From: Flammula alnicola
Taxonomy: Eukaryota; Basidiomycota; Agaricomycetes; Agaricales; Strophariaceae
Direction of reading: 5' to 3'
DNA: 64,000 bases
Assembly (NCBI GenBank): GCA_015499995.1
Contig: JADNRV010000025.1
Span: 124,001 to 188,000 of the forward strand
The notes beneath the pieces are model-generated. The model was not told where the DNA came from and made no database searches. It saw only the letters and a list, made by a program, of their open reading frames with translations. Numbering within the stretch: position 1 is the stretch's first letter; each line of letters opens with the position of its first letter. Below are positions 23,101 through 34,300 of the stretch, piece after piece. The translations under genes and the position numbers were made by a program.

Positions 23101-25732
23101 CTGCAGTAATTGAGTTCCTCACGAGGCGTAGGGTTGCAGACGATCTGCGTTGCATCCTGGCCCATCGTTTCATTTTCCTTCAATTCCCTCTTTTTTTCGA
23201 GATCGTTTGCTCCATCTCCAATGCTGGTTGGATCAGTTGCTCAGGCATCATGTGTCTGACAGCACAGTTGAGAAGCTCTTCACACTGGCTGCAACACTCC
23301 ATTCTTCATTAATGACAAGTTAAATCCCTGAGTTCGTCTATGACTTACTCTAGCATTTATTCACAACGTATCGAACCAACGATCCTACAGGAGACTCAAA
23401 CTACACGCTAGACACCAGATGTCATCGTGCAACGAACCATCTGACCCGAGCAGAAGATGAACTGACCCAGGGCGGCTCTTGCAGTTCGAGAGGCTTATCC
23501 AAGTCTCAGCCTGGCCTGACACGTACCGACGTAGACTGATCGGAGCTGGTGCGTATCCGGGCGAAATCGGTCGGTGCCGTGCATTCGCGCATTGTTATTC
23601 GATCCTCCGATGATCATGAACCAAATGATCCCGGATGCATAGGCGCCTAAGCTATCTAGCGAACAATTCATATATTCTCGCTCTCGAACACTAGAGCTAC
23701 CTATCCTGAAACGCGCCTTCAATCCAATAAACCAAAAAAAAAGTCTCCAGAGCTCTAGACGAATAATTCGAACTTCGAGGCAAAACATTCCGGAGACGGA
23801 AAGAAAATAAGACCCTTAATTGTGTCGAGCCAATGAGGACCCCCCAAAGCCCCACAACTCTTCGGATTGGCTGCTGAACGTTGAGCCTTTCTGCCCAGCG
23901 CTAGCAGAGTGCGCAGTGGCTATTTTTAGATTAGACAATATATACTCCCGCCTTGGGGCGCCCAAGAGTCCATAGACGCGCGCCCGTCGTGCACGCGTTC
24001 TAGACCTGTCTATAGGCACCTCGTGACTACGATTCCAGAGCGAGCCTTTAGATCGTAATAGATGGGAGGTGATTGGCTACCCTTATTATTTCAATGGCCA
24101 TGGGCGGATACTACCTTACCAGCGCTAGCCTATGTTAAGTGATCGGCCCCGGCCTTGAGCGTAGTACTAGGCGTCCGTGGTTTGTCTAAACTGTTCTTGC
24201 GACTTTGGTGTCACTTGAGCACCCATTGGCACCAGGTTTCGGGGAGCCTCATCAGGCGATGGAATGATGTCGCCTAGGATACACCTTGGGTATTACACAT
24301 CTACTTGGGACATGGCGCATCATTCCATCCGTCCATCCGTCTACGTATCTCCAATATCTGTTCCCATTTAAATTACCATGGCTTTCCCGTGGCTTCGACT
24401 GCAGTGCGGATATCTTAGTAACTAAAATGCACCATGTCCTCCATGGACTTTTCGTTCGAAGAGCGTCCCTGCAATTTCGCCACTCGAACATGGTAGGATA
24501 TTCGCGAGTTCGAATCTTGATGCCCTTTTCTTTTGCCAAGTATATCTCTCGTTAACGCCACCGGTCACTAATTACTCCTCGGCCTCAACACGTTCTACCG
24601 TGCGCATACGAACAGAATATGCCACGGCTCGCTCGACGAAGCAGCAATATTTCTACATAGTCAACTCGCAATTGAACGACCCGGAGTCGACAAACCAGCC
24701 TAGATAGCGTAAAGCAATGGATCCCGGATTCCCGACACCACTCACCTGCGCCGGAATTAGATCACGAATGAATGATGCTCAGATACAATTGTCTGGGAGC
24801 AACGCTGGGTTTGCATACCCATGTCCACTTCCAGCCCCAGGACGCCCGACGGGCACCCACACAGCGCAAGGACAAAGTCGGATGGGAAGTCTCACCCGTG
24901 TAATGTAAGTAGATACGGGTGATTAAGTGTCGTCTAAAAATAGACCTTGCCGTGTAATCTTATCTATCGTGCAGCGTTCAATGACGGTTCATCCGATTAT
25001 CACCACCCATCTTTTACTTCGATTCGCGCATCGTGATTCATCCCTGCCTGATAAATATCGATACGATGGATCCCTGCACGCTCGCACCCCCATCTCTCGC
25101 TTAAGTACGCATCGTGCCGGTGTGTAAATGTATGTCCCTCCTCTCTTACATACTTAAAGCCCGATTTTATGTACACACCCCCTTACTTACTTCAAGTTAC
25201 CGAGTGTACGTAAAATGTAGGTAAAAGACGTACCCGCGACGCGTTCTTGATTACATCTATGTCGTTACATCGGACATCCAAGCCAGGCCAGGCCAAGTTG
25301 AGGCCAGGAAGCAAGTAAGCGCCGTTCAGTTTAGTAGCCATTGGACATGAGTCGCGATCGATAGATGGTGCCGTACGCGTGCGGGATCCAGAGGATCTGC
25401 GTCGATCCCACTAGCAGCAGCAGCAGCAGAACACCTTAGATATCCGACAAAGGCCAACTGAGCCAATATACTTTGCTCTGCTTTGTACACTTGAGGTCCG
25501 GTCCGCAGCTACCTGGCCTCTGGAGTGAGCAGTCGCAAAATTGACGCAACACATCGAATTACAATATCAATATTCAATAGGCATACCAATAGCGTAGCTC
25601 TCGCCTGAATGCCAGTATCATATGTTTAAGTCCACCTTGCACCCAAAACACCAAAGTCGCCGTTATCAGTTGGTTATCAGTATATCTATCGATATCGTCT
25701 TCCATTCCGCAGGCGTTCCGAACTTGCCAGGC
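23101..25732. other. Intergenic, no gene seen
   Basis: No supportable gene, RNA gene or mobile element. It contains a short tandem GGCCA-type motif near 25286-25310 and an AGC microsatellite (listed separately). Several sequences resembling a tRNA B-box occur (for example near 24509), without an A-box or a foldable cloverleaf. Confidence 0.4.
25413..25429 (+). repeat. AGC trinucleotide microsatellite
   Basis: Five and two-thirds copies of AGC in non-coding DNA. Confidence 0.9.
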
Positions 25733-26784
25733 TCTGCCTAGCTAAGCTAAGCGAAGCCCAAGCCTCTATCCCATAGCCAGCCCAAAAAGCTCAGAGTGTG
25801 GTCCGAGTCAGCTGCATACATATTCAACAATCCAACGACGCGAAGCTATGTACTCAAGTCAAGAACTCATCCATCGTTACGTAAACCAGACTCTATTGTT
25901 TATCCAGAGGAAGAGAAGAAACCGCAATGACTTTGTAATCAGAATCCTGGACAGAATCGTTCACTCATAAACGTTTAAACCTTAACGTTTTACCTCCAGC
26001 CAAACCAGGCCTTTGCAACTCTTATTCAGATGAACGTTAACAATTGCAAAGTACATATTGACATTTCAGATGCCTATGCTACATTCCGAACACAGTGGAT
26101 CTGCCTAGCTAAGCTAAGCTCGGTCCAAGCCTCTATCCCATAACTAGCCCAAAAAGTCATCCTCTCTCGCTCAGCAGAGTGTCACAGATCAGCTACATAC
26201 ATACATATTCAACAATCCAACGACGCGAAACCATGTAGTACTCAAGTCAAGAACTCATCCACCGTCACGTAAACCAGACTCTATTGTGTATCCACAGGAA
26301 GAGAAGAAACCAAAACGATCTGGACAGAATCACTCATAAAACCTTATTAATAACCTCCAGCCCAACCCGAGCTTTGAGTCAAACGACACAAACTCTCATT
26401 CAGGTGAACGTTAACAATTGCAAAGTACATATTGAACATTCAGATGCCTATGCTATGCTACACAAATATGCGTGGTCTGCCTAGCTAAGCTAAGCGAGTG
26501 TCCAAGCTCTATCCCATAGCTAGCCCAAAAAGTCATCCTCTCTGGCTCAGAGTGTGATCAGCATTATACATATTCAACAATCCAACGACCCGCTACCTCA
26601 AGTCGAGAACGCATCCACAGTCACGTAAACCATACTCTATTGTTTATCCACAGGAACTTGAGAAGAAACCGAAACGAGTTCAAACGACACAAACTCTTAT
26701 TCATGTTCAAGTGAACGTTAACGATTGCAAAGTACATACATATTGACATGTTCAGATGCCTATGCTATGCTATGCTACACAAAT
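25733..26784 (+). repeat. Three imperfect tandem repeats of about 370 bp
   Basis: Each unit opens with TCTGCCTAGCTAAGCTAAGC (starts at 25733, 26100 and 26476). Units share, in the same order, CTCTATCCCATA, TATTCAACAATCCAACGAC, a CTCAAGTC...GAAC block, GTAAACCA...ACTCTATTGT, GAACGTTAACAATTGCAAAG (ACGATTGC in unit 3) and CAGATGCCTATGCTA. Lengths are about 367, 376 and 309 bp; unit 3 lacks an internal piece. Differences are substitutions and small indels, so the copies have diverged. No reading frame is conserved across units, so this is non-coding. It lies downstream of the His-rich gene (-) and is not a coding array. Confidence 0.85.
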
Positions 26785-26861
26785 CCCCTAGGCCTCTTCC
26801 GTGCGCGATTCATGTCCGTGTCCGAATTTTTTTTTTGAGAGTAGTCATAAGGCGTCGTAAT

Positions 26862-27671
26862 TCAATAAAACCGAAACCGAAACCGATGAAGACGAGATGA
26901 AACGCATGTGCGTGGGGCGGGCGATAGATGGATATCAGACGGGATGGAAGGCGATGGGGCGATGGGCGATGGGAGGATGGGAGGATGGGCGATGGGAAAA
27001 AGGGGGGCGGGGGCATCTAGCCTCCACCAATAAAAGAACGAACGAAAAAAAGAACAAAAAAAGCACAGAAAAAACAACGAATAAAAAATACAGCATAAAA
27101 AATGGAACGAACGAAGGAAAGATGTAAGTATGGGTGGGATGGGATGTCCATATGCGTGATGAACAGTGGATACAAACAAAAAAAATACAATGTGTAAGAT
27201 GACGAACGAGAATGCGTTGAAGCAAACTTGAGCTTGAAACGTGGAACGATACGGGGTATCTTTCTCGGAAGTACGCCGCGGAAACGAAAACGATAACGGA
27301 AATGAGAAAAAGGAAAAGAACCGGAAAAGGAAAAGGAGATAAGAGAAGGAAAGCGGAAAAAATACACATGAAATGAAGGGTACAATGGAACAATGAAATT
27401 GAGGGTCCGGTTTTGCTTGAGCTTGAATGACGAGATAGTACATGTGGATGTGGATGAAGAATGCCGATGGAGAAGATGGATGGATGGAGTCGAGAACCCG
27501 AAAAACCAAAAAATGCGATGCGATGAGACAGGGATGACGAGGAAAGGATGAAGGAGATGAATCAATGACGTGGTCGGTATGTTGATGACGATACAGAACC
27601 GATGGAGAGAATCGATGACGTCACCCGCAACCATCCCACCCCGTGACTGCACACGTCGCGTCGCGTCGAAC
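26862..27671 (-). other. Strand-biased pyrimidine-rich 3' flank of the His-rich gene
   Basis: Read on the - strand this 0.8 kb is strongly C/T-rich, so several frames stay open for 150-215 codons (for example 26862-27509 and 27017-27652) with Phe/Ser/Pro/Leu-rich, low-complexity translations. It starts directly after the stop of the His-rich gene. The simplest reading is a long pyrimidine-rich 3' UTR or terminator region, not coding DNA. Confidence 0.5.
26951..26997 (+). repeat. GATGGG-type minisatellite
   Basis: A run of GCGATGGG and GAGGATGGG variants, about six copies of a 7-9 bp G-rich word. Confidence 0.8.
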
Positions 27672-28967
27672 TCAAAGCAACGAATGCACCCTCTTGATCA
27701 TCCTCCTCTGTGCGCGGAACACGCCAAACCTAAAGCGCAGCGCGAGGGCCTGCCACTGCCTTCGCAGCGACTGCGTGCACGTGGGGACGTACTCGCCTTG
27801 GCTCGTACGGCTCAGGATCGCGTCGTCCTCGTCCTCGTCTGCGCCGTTGTCGTGGTTGTTATTGGTGGTGGTACTGTCCTCGGGTTGTTGTTCTTCTACC
27901 GTCCGCGACAAAGCGCGGGAGAGATCGACCTCCGCGCGTCTCTCCTTCTCCGCACGCTCCTTCTCCGCATCCCGCATCCGCTCCTTCTCCTTATCGCCCT
28001 TGGAAAGTCTCCGTCTCTTCTTCTCCTTCTTCTCCCCCTCCCCGTGCTTCTCATCAAACGGCGACTCCCTCAACCCCTCGCCCTCGCTCTCATACGACGT
28101 CGGCAGCGTGCTCGCCGTCCCCGTCGGCGAATAATAATAATACGTCGGCGAAGTCGTCGTCGTCGCAGTCGCAGTCGTAGAAAACGACGACTCGCGCGGC
28201 CGCCGGACGGCTATCGACGGCGACGTGCTCGACACGGTGGGCACGGTCCACGACCTGCGCGCGGTTGGGGGCGGGGTGTACGCGTGGTGGTGGTGGTGGT
28301 TACTGTGCGCTAGGAGGTCCTCCTCCTCCTCGGGCGGGTACTCGTCGTCCAGCGCGTGCTCGTCCAGCGCGAGCTCCCAGTCGAAGTGCGGCCGCGGGGA
28401 CGTGCCTCTCCGCTGCCCCGCGTGCCCGCTGTGCGCCGCCGCCGCGTGGTGCCCCGCGTGGCTGTGGTTGACGTGGTGGTGCCCATTGAGGGGAGAGTGG
28501 TTGTGCCCGCCGGTGTAGTAGTACTGCGAGTGGTGGCTCTGGGTCGAGTGCGCGGAGTGCAGGGAGTGCGCGGGGGTGGTGACGGGGAAGTGGCGGTAGT
28601 CCGGGTCGTGCAGGTCGCCGTGGGGGTCGACGTACACGCTCACCGCGCGCGCGGCGGCGGCGCGGGTGCTGCTCGAGGGGAGGTAGGAGGGGTCGAGCAG
28701 GCGCGAGATGTCCGCGGCGTGCTTCCCGTGCGCCGTCGACGACGCGTGGGACGAGTGGTGGTAGTGGTGGTGGTGGGTGGGGTTGAGGAAGTGCAGCGGC
28801 GACGTGGACCGGCCTTCCTTTGTTGGGGTGCTGGTTGTGGAATGCATGTAGGTAGTAGTAGTAGCAGACGATGTTGACGCTCCTGGTGTTGATGTCGGCG
28901 GTGGCGGGTGATAATACTCGTAGTCGTAGTTATACTCTGTACCAAAGGGCGACTGGGAATTGGGCAT
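27672..28967 (-). CDS. Single-exon His-rich low-complexity protein, unknown function
   Basis: A 431-residue intronless frame starting MPNSQSPFGTEYNYDYEYYH. The first half is dominated by His-rich, Ser/Thr/Ala-rich and Tyr-rich segments, including HHHHYHH and NHHHHH runs. An acidic patch (PPEEEEDLL) and the compact segment HFDWELALDEHALDDEYP lie in the middle. A highly charged helical stretch of Lys/Arg/Glu (about residues 305-350) follows. The final 45 residues look folded and are the best candidate for a conserved domain: GEYVPTCTQSLRRQWQALAL, then a basic amphipathic tail. The GC content of the coding region is much higher than its surroundings. No domain is recognised. Imidazole-rich tracts could bind metals or drive condensation, but that is inference. 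It sits alone between two gene-poor regions. Confidence 0.75.
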   Translation of the reverse strand: MPNSQSPFGTEYNYDYEYYHPPPPTSTPGASTSSATTTTYMHSTTSTPTKEGRSTSPLHFLNPTHHHHYHHSSHASSTAHGKHAADISRLLDPSYLPSSSTRAAAARAVSVYVDPHGDLHDPDYRHFPVTTPAHSLHSAHSTQSHHSQYYYTGGHNHSPLNGHHHVNHSHAGHHAAAAHSGHAGQRRGTSPRPHFDWELALDEHALDDEYPPEEEEDLLAHSNHHHHHAYTPPPTARRSWTVPTVSSTSPSIAVRRPRESSFSTTATATTTTSPTYYYYSPTGTASTLPTSYESEGEGLRESPFDEKHGEGEKKEKKRRRLSKGDKEKERMRDAEKERAEKERRAEVDLSRALSRTVEEQQPEDSTTTNNNHDNGADEDEDDAILSRTSQGEYVPTCTQSLRRQWQALALRFRFGVFRAQRRMIKRVHSLL

Positions 28968-31012
28968 GCTCAGGTGTTGCTCTGGTGGTGGGGATGTGGG
29001 CTTTATACGTCTCCTGCGCGTGTCCTTTCACGCTTTGTCGGGAAAGGTGGTGGGGCAAAAGGTGAAAGGGCAACTCAAGTGGTGGTGGGAGAGAGAGCCT
29101 TATGAAAGAAAAAAAAAATTAGCAACCGGATAATAAAGGAAACGAAAGCGGCAAGTCAAGGCGACGGGAGGGAAGGGAATGGTTCAGCCGGTAAAAGGGG
29201 GTACCGCACCCACCCGAAGTAAGTGGTGACTGACTCACAGTGTCTCTAATCCGATGAAAGGGGAAGCGATTCCTAGTGCGCTGGGGGCGATGCACAAGTA
29301 GGATGCACAATCGCAATGGGATAGGCCTTGGAGGGGGGGACGGGAAGTGCGACGAGGCAGGAAGAACGTAGGTGTTATATAACAGGAGGGGAGGAGCACT
29401 ATCATACGGAGATCCGATCTCAATCTCACTCAAGGCGTAGATTTCGGATTATCAGCCGCACGCAAGTCGGGTGGGTGTGGCCTGCGCTGGAATTCCGAGC
29501 CTCGAAGAGAAGCGAAAGCCAAGGGACGGAAGGGGTTGCGACTGTACGAGTTTGGGTTGGATGGGCCCCCGTCACTGAACTGGACCGCAGCCTCGATGGG
29601 GTTCCCATTCATGCAGCGTGGTGGGGTCATGAACACACTCCGTCATCCCATGCAATCCCAAGTGGTTCGACCCAGCTGGGATTCAGTCTGATTCAGTTCG
29701 TTCCTCACACGTGCAGCTCGCTCATGCAATCCCTCGGTTCAGGTCTATCCATGCGTGCGCTTACCGAGCGAGTCGCAGCTACCCACCTTCCTGACTTCTC
29801 TCCGTGACTACAGGGTAAAAGCGCAACGAATTCAGGAATTTCGACGCTTCGACGCTTCGTGCCAAGTAGGGTTGGTGGGCGTGTGCGGCCTTGTGCGGTG
29901 CCCCAGAAGGCCGCATCCAAGCGCCGAGTTCGCTGCTGGCCAATTAAATCGCAGGCGCAGCGATGTGCAATCCCAATCGATGATGCTCAGTTCGATCGGC
30001 CACTTAACGCGCTTGCATTCCGCAACGACTGACAGAATTCGAATTCCACCTTTCTTTTCCTCACGGATTCAACACACCCTTGTTCTATGAACATTAATAT
30101 TTCAGCCTAGGCAGGTCGCTTCTAGAGCTGAGAATCATATATGACACCCAACTCCAAAAACACAAAAAGTAAGACAGAAACAGCAAGTGATATCACTATC
30201 CCCACCACATATATTGTATCGAACCGCCACTGCCACTGATAAGTCTGTAATGTATACTATTATCATTATCAGTGAAGCCTGAAGGCCTAGAGGCGGGGCA
30301 CCGTCGAACCGTCCTCCTGCTCCACCAACACTCCTCCGAGGAGCGAATCGCGCGTTGGGTATTTCTGAGATAGACTTGTTCCAGATTCAGGCGCGCTATG
30401 CTCACTCGCGCTCTATTTCTGAGAGGAGGGTCGAGGTCCTCTGTAGACCGTTGGCTATTGGCCGGCTGCATTATCAGCGATCGACGATCAGCCTTTGTGC
30501 TATGCTGCTAATCCTATAGGCTTGTCCAATTGTGATATTTCTTTAAGTATCAGTTCGCTTCGGATTCCAGGTTACTTAGTTCCTTTCAACAACTGAGCTT
30601 GGAATCGGCAAAAGCAATTGCGCAACCTCTGAAAGTGATTTATCAGATGTAGCTATAGATACACAGCCCAAGTTCCTTACCTGCGCTTCGTAATCGGATG
30701 ACGTCGATAACCCATATGTACCTATAACCATCCCATCCGAGTCGCATGTATGAGAAAAGATGTGTAATCGCTAGTAGTAGTGGTACATACTCTTTAGTTA
30801 TACTTACCAAGCGAACGTGATATCTATCATAGCGACTCAGCACAAGGAGACGAGGTAAGCAAATCCCTCACAAATTCCCTCCGCACCTGCCGGCGTTCAT
30901 GCATGCACTCGGCGAATTATCTTATTGGTTGGCGCGATATCGATCGGCCTCTGAGTCTCACGCTCAAAGTCAAAGTCAAAGGTAAAGTGAAGGTCGAACT
31001 CTCTGTCTGTCT

Positions 31013-31032
31013 GTCTGTCTGTCCGACATCGA
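31013..31032 (+). repeat. CTGT tetranucleotide microsatellite
   Basis: Five perfect CTGT copies, preceded by a short AAAGTC-type run (about 30965-30985). Confidence 0.9.
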
Positions 31033-31332
31033 TGGCAAGTACGTTATGTTATATCGAAGTATCGCCAATCCGAATCCGAGGCTGATCGCAATCGCAATCG
31101 CAACATCCCCTCCACCCCACTCCGACCACGACCGCGAGAGAGGACGCAAAGGAATTCGGATAGCACGAGTTGAGCCGGCGGGTGCGTTCGCGATTCGGGA
31201 TATCTAATCAGCATCTAGTATCTACATGCCGGCCGTTGCCTGCCGTCAACCAAGGGAGCCCAAGGGAAAAACCGAGTCGAGCCGGCTTACCGGCGTACAC
31301 ATATTATGTAAATCCTTCTTAGTCACCTAAGT

Positions 31333-31387
31333 ACGCGTCGACGCGTGACGTCAGCTGACCCAATTAATCATACGCGTGCTTACGCGT
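31333..31387. promoter_or_regulatory. Cluster of four ACGCGT boxes around a TGACGTCA palindrome
   Basis: ACGCGT occurs at 31333, 31341, 31372 and 31382, and the perfect CRE palindrome TGACGTCA at 31346-31353. ACGCGT is the MluI cell-cycle box bound by the fungal MBF complex; TGACGTCA is the ATF/CREB site. The pairs are spaced 8 and 10 bp apart. The nearest gene start is 2.4 kb away (His-rich gene). Function is inferred from motif identity only. Confidence 0.45.
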
Positions 31388-34300
31388 ACCCCTAGCTAAA
31401 ATCAACGGTGATCCTGATTGATATCAGTCGCGCGACAAGGCGCGCCTCCACGATGCACCACACGACGCGGCATGAGGCACAACGCGGTCCCACATGAGGC
31501 ACGACGCGCCCCGACACGTTGAACCCCAATGTGTACTATACTTGTACTTGTACTGTATATAATAATGGGCATTGGGGACGGCGGACGCCCCTAGGCCTCG
31601 TGTGAGTCGCGTTGTCTTTTCTAAATTCTGTCGGCGACGTGACATGGACATATCATATATCGACTCTCTTTTACTGTATGTGAGTACAGACAGACAGTGC
31701 CAGTGGGTAAGTAAATGCCTCCCTCGCCTGTGACGATCCACGGACGTTTCTGTTCGCCTCCGAACTTGGGGTTGGAAAAGGAAGGTTGGCCTCAAGCGTG
31801 TCCAATTGAGGAACTATGCAAGTAGAACACGCCTACTCATAGTACTCGGGGTCGCGTTACCCAAGTGAATACAATTGTAAGTTACGTTCAGAATGCGTTC
31901 GCTTGTTTATAATAACCGTGAACACGCTTGATCTTTGACGCCTTTTACTTACCACGATTGGCCGACGTGGGGGTGGAATGCACTGGCGGTGGGCTTCGCG
32001 GAGGCGCGGGGTACGGATACGAGTACTTCGGGTAAGTACTTCCTTACTTACTGGCCTGGGAGCGGGATTCTGATGTGGATGTGGATACGGACGAGGATGT
32101 GGACGTGGAGGTCAGGGGGGGGCGTGGGCGAACAGGTTCATGATTGGCGACGGGATATCGAATATCGATGTGGGGAATCCATGTCAGTTTGGTTTGGCGT
32201 TTTTTGTTCGCTTCATGAATTTGACCACTGCCGGCTAACAATAAGTACGATGAACAGATGGATGAACAGATGGATGGATGGGATAATAGATGGTGTGTGT
32301 TTTATAATTTCCGATTTTCATTTTCTCTCTTTCAATAAGCTCAATGCTGTGTTCGATTTGAATTTACGGTACATATGTCTAATATCGATTCAATATCGAG
32401 ATTTCGCCATCAGATAAGGATTACGATACGATACGCAGCATGCGCACTGACTGGCGTTTTTTGTGTGGTCTTTTTAGGTCTTGATTCCTTTCTTCGAACG
32501 TCTATCTCTGTTCACGCTTGTTTATTTATGTCTCTCCGAGTTGCCCCTTTCTCGCTCTGTGTCTGCCTGCCTCCTGCACGCTGCACCTTTCATCCAAATG
32601 TTCACTTCCTTTTCTTTTTGGATTCTTCTCTGCTCACTTCCAGCCGCCTCGGATATGTGGCACACCGAAATGTCCGCGATATTCGCTGAATCCATTCCAC
32701 TCCCCTTTGTACTTTGCATGTGCTCGAGCTCTGTCTAACCCTCTGCCCCTCCAACAATAATGGAACTCGTCCAAATGCCCTCTGACAACGTAAGCATGGT
32801 TGTATGCGTGAATGGGGCACCGCCATCCTCTCCAGTGGAGATCCCCCATGGCCCGGTTCAATTCCCCACTCCTCATGGGTTGGGTCTTCATTAGGCCTGT
32901 CATCGCCTGTCGTCCTCCAGGTCGAACGATCATCGATTGGCGCCCATACGGATTCAGATTCATTTATCCGGGTCGTGAAGTCCGACCGCTGCTGAACCCA
33001 CTACCCTCCATGGAGGCCTGCTGGCAGCGTTATTTCTGCTACGTTCCAAGTATCCGGATCCCTCATCTCGCTTGTTGCCTCGCAAGCCTTCCAAGAGTTC
33101 ATGTTTCGAACTTCGTTACGGTCAAGTTTCGTGTCCATGGCGAAGCCAACGCTTCCTTCCTTAAGCTTCGCCTTCCGAGTTCAATCTTCAATCCGAGGTG
33201 TTGGATTATTGTTCGAGTTAACCATTCTTCCATGCAAGGTGTCATGACTACTTGATATTTCTGCAGCCCCTCGTGCATCATGCTGCAGCTGCCTCGTGCT
33301 TCGAATTCTTCGTCCGCCTTCAGAACTTGTGCAGACTTCCTTGAACACAACATGTTTCCTCGTTTTTTCAACTCCTAATCATAGGTCTGGGAGAGGAAAT
33401 GGCCGATTCTCATTCTCTCCGCGACGCCTCGTGTCTCCGCCACCACGGCCTGCCACCACCTCCTGCCTCGTGTATGAGTTGTTTATTTTTGCCGACTGCC
33501 TTTCAAGTTCAAGTTCTTTTCTCTGTGTTGCAACTGTTACCTGTTACCATGTTTCACGTATGGGTCCAGCTCACCAGCTATGCGGGTGATCTCAGCGCAT
33601 TACGCGCGTGTACCGGGCGTCGAGTGTCCACCAGGCCTGAGTCTTGCATCAGCATGGACTGGGTGGGTGGATGGACAATTCGTTCTTCAATTTCTTTCGT
33701 GTACACACGCTGCGTAGCCTTGGGTTTTACCGTCGTTGCCATGATTCATGAGCTCCGCCGTTTAATTCAGCACTGGCGCGCCCGTGGATCTGGACGTGCC
33801 ACTGTGCTTGGACTTCTTGGGGTTACTCCCCACGGCGTGAGGGTGCGTGCGGTGGCTGCGCGTAATTCATGCCCGGATCCCCCACTCTCACTCTCATTAC
33901 GTCCAGTTTTTTATTATGGCAACTTCTGCTGCGTCTCTATAAAAGTGGTCTGCTCGGCTTGACTCCGTAGGTCGAGTTCGGCGTGGCGCTTGTGTCGGGT
34001 TCGCTTTGGCTGGATATGAGGTGATGTTCTGATTTCGAATATATTAAGCAATTGGACTCGAGGTACTTAATGCATCGCCCGAATCGCAATCGCAATGGGA
34101 TATATCGCATCAGGTCCCACAGGACTTACCATAATGGCCAATCAAAGCCACCTACCTTGAGAGCGCTCGATCGAGTACGCATCAGAGTCGGCGAGACTCA
34201 ACTATCGAGTAACTCGGGTTTCTCTGTTATGTCATGTATGACTCCAAACCCACTTCCTTCTTCTGAGAACTCAGTTTGCCTGTCTAGCCTGCTCTGGCTG

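Noticed and set aside
24430..24530. Possible tRNA gene (B-box-like GAGTTCGAATC)
   Set aside because: No A-box, no acceptor-stem pairing and no cloverleaf could be drawn.
26862..27652. Overlapping long open frames on the - strand (211 and 215 codons)
   Set aside because: Low-complexity Phe/Ser/Pro/Leu translations open in more than one frame because the strand is pyrimidine-rich. No domain or splice structure.
27570..28877. Long + strand frames opposite the His-rich gene
   Set aside because: High-GC antisense shadows with Arg/Val-rich low-complexity content.
33399..33962. 187-codon + strand frame in the gene desert
   Set aside because: No domain, signal or splice pattern; length is plausible by chance over 13.6 kb.
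33880..33962. Possible mating pheromone precursor with a C-terminal CSA
   Set aside because: CaaX needs four residues ending the protein; only three are present and the frame lacks other precursor features.
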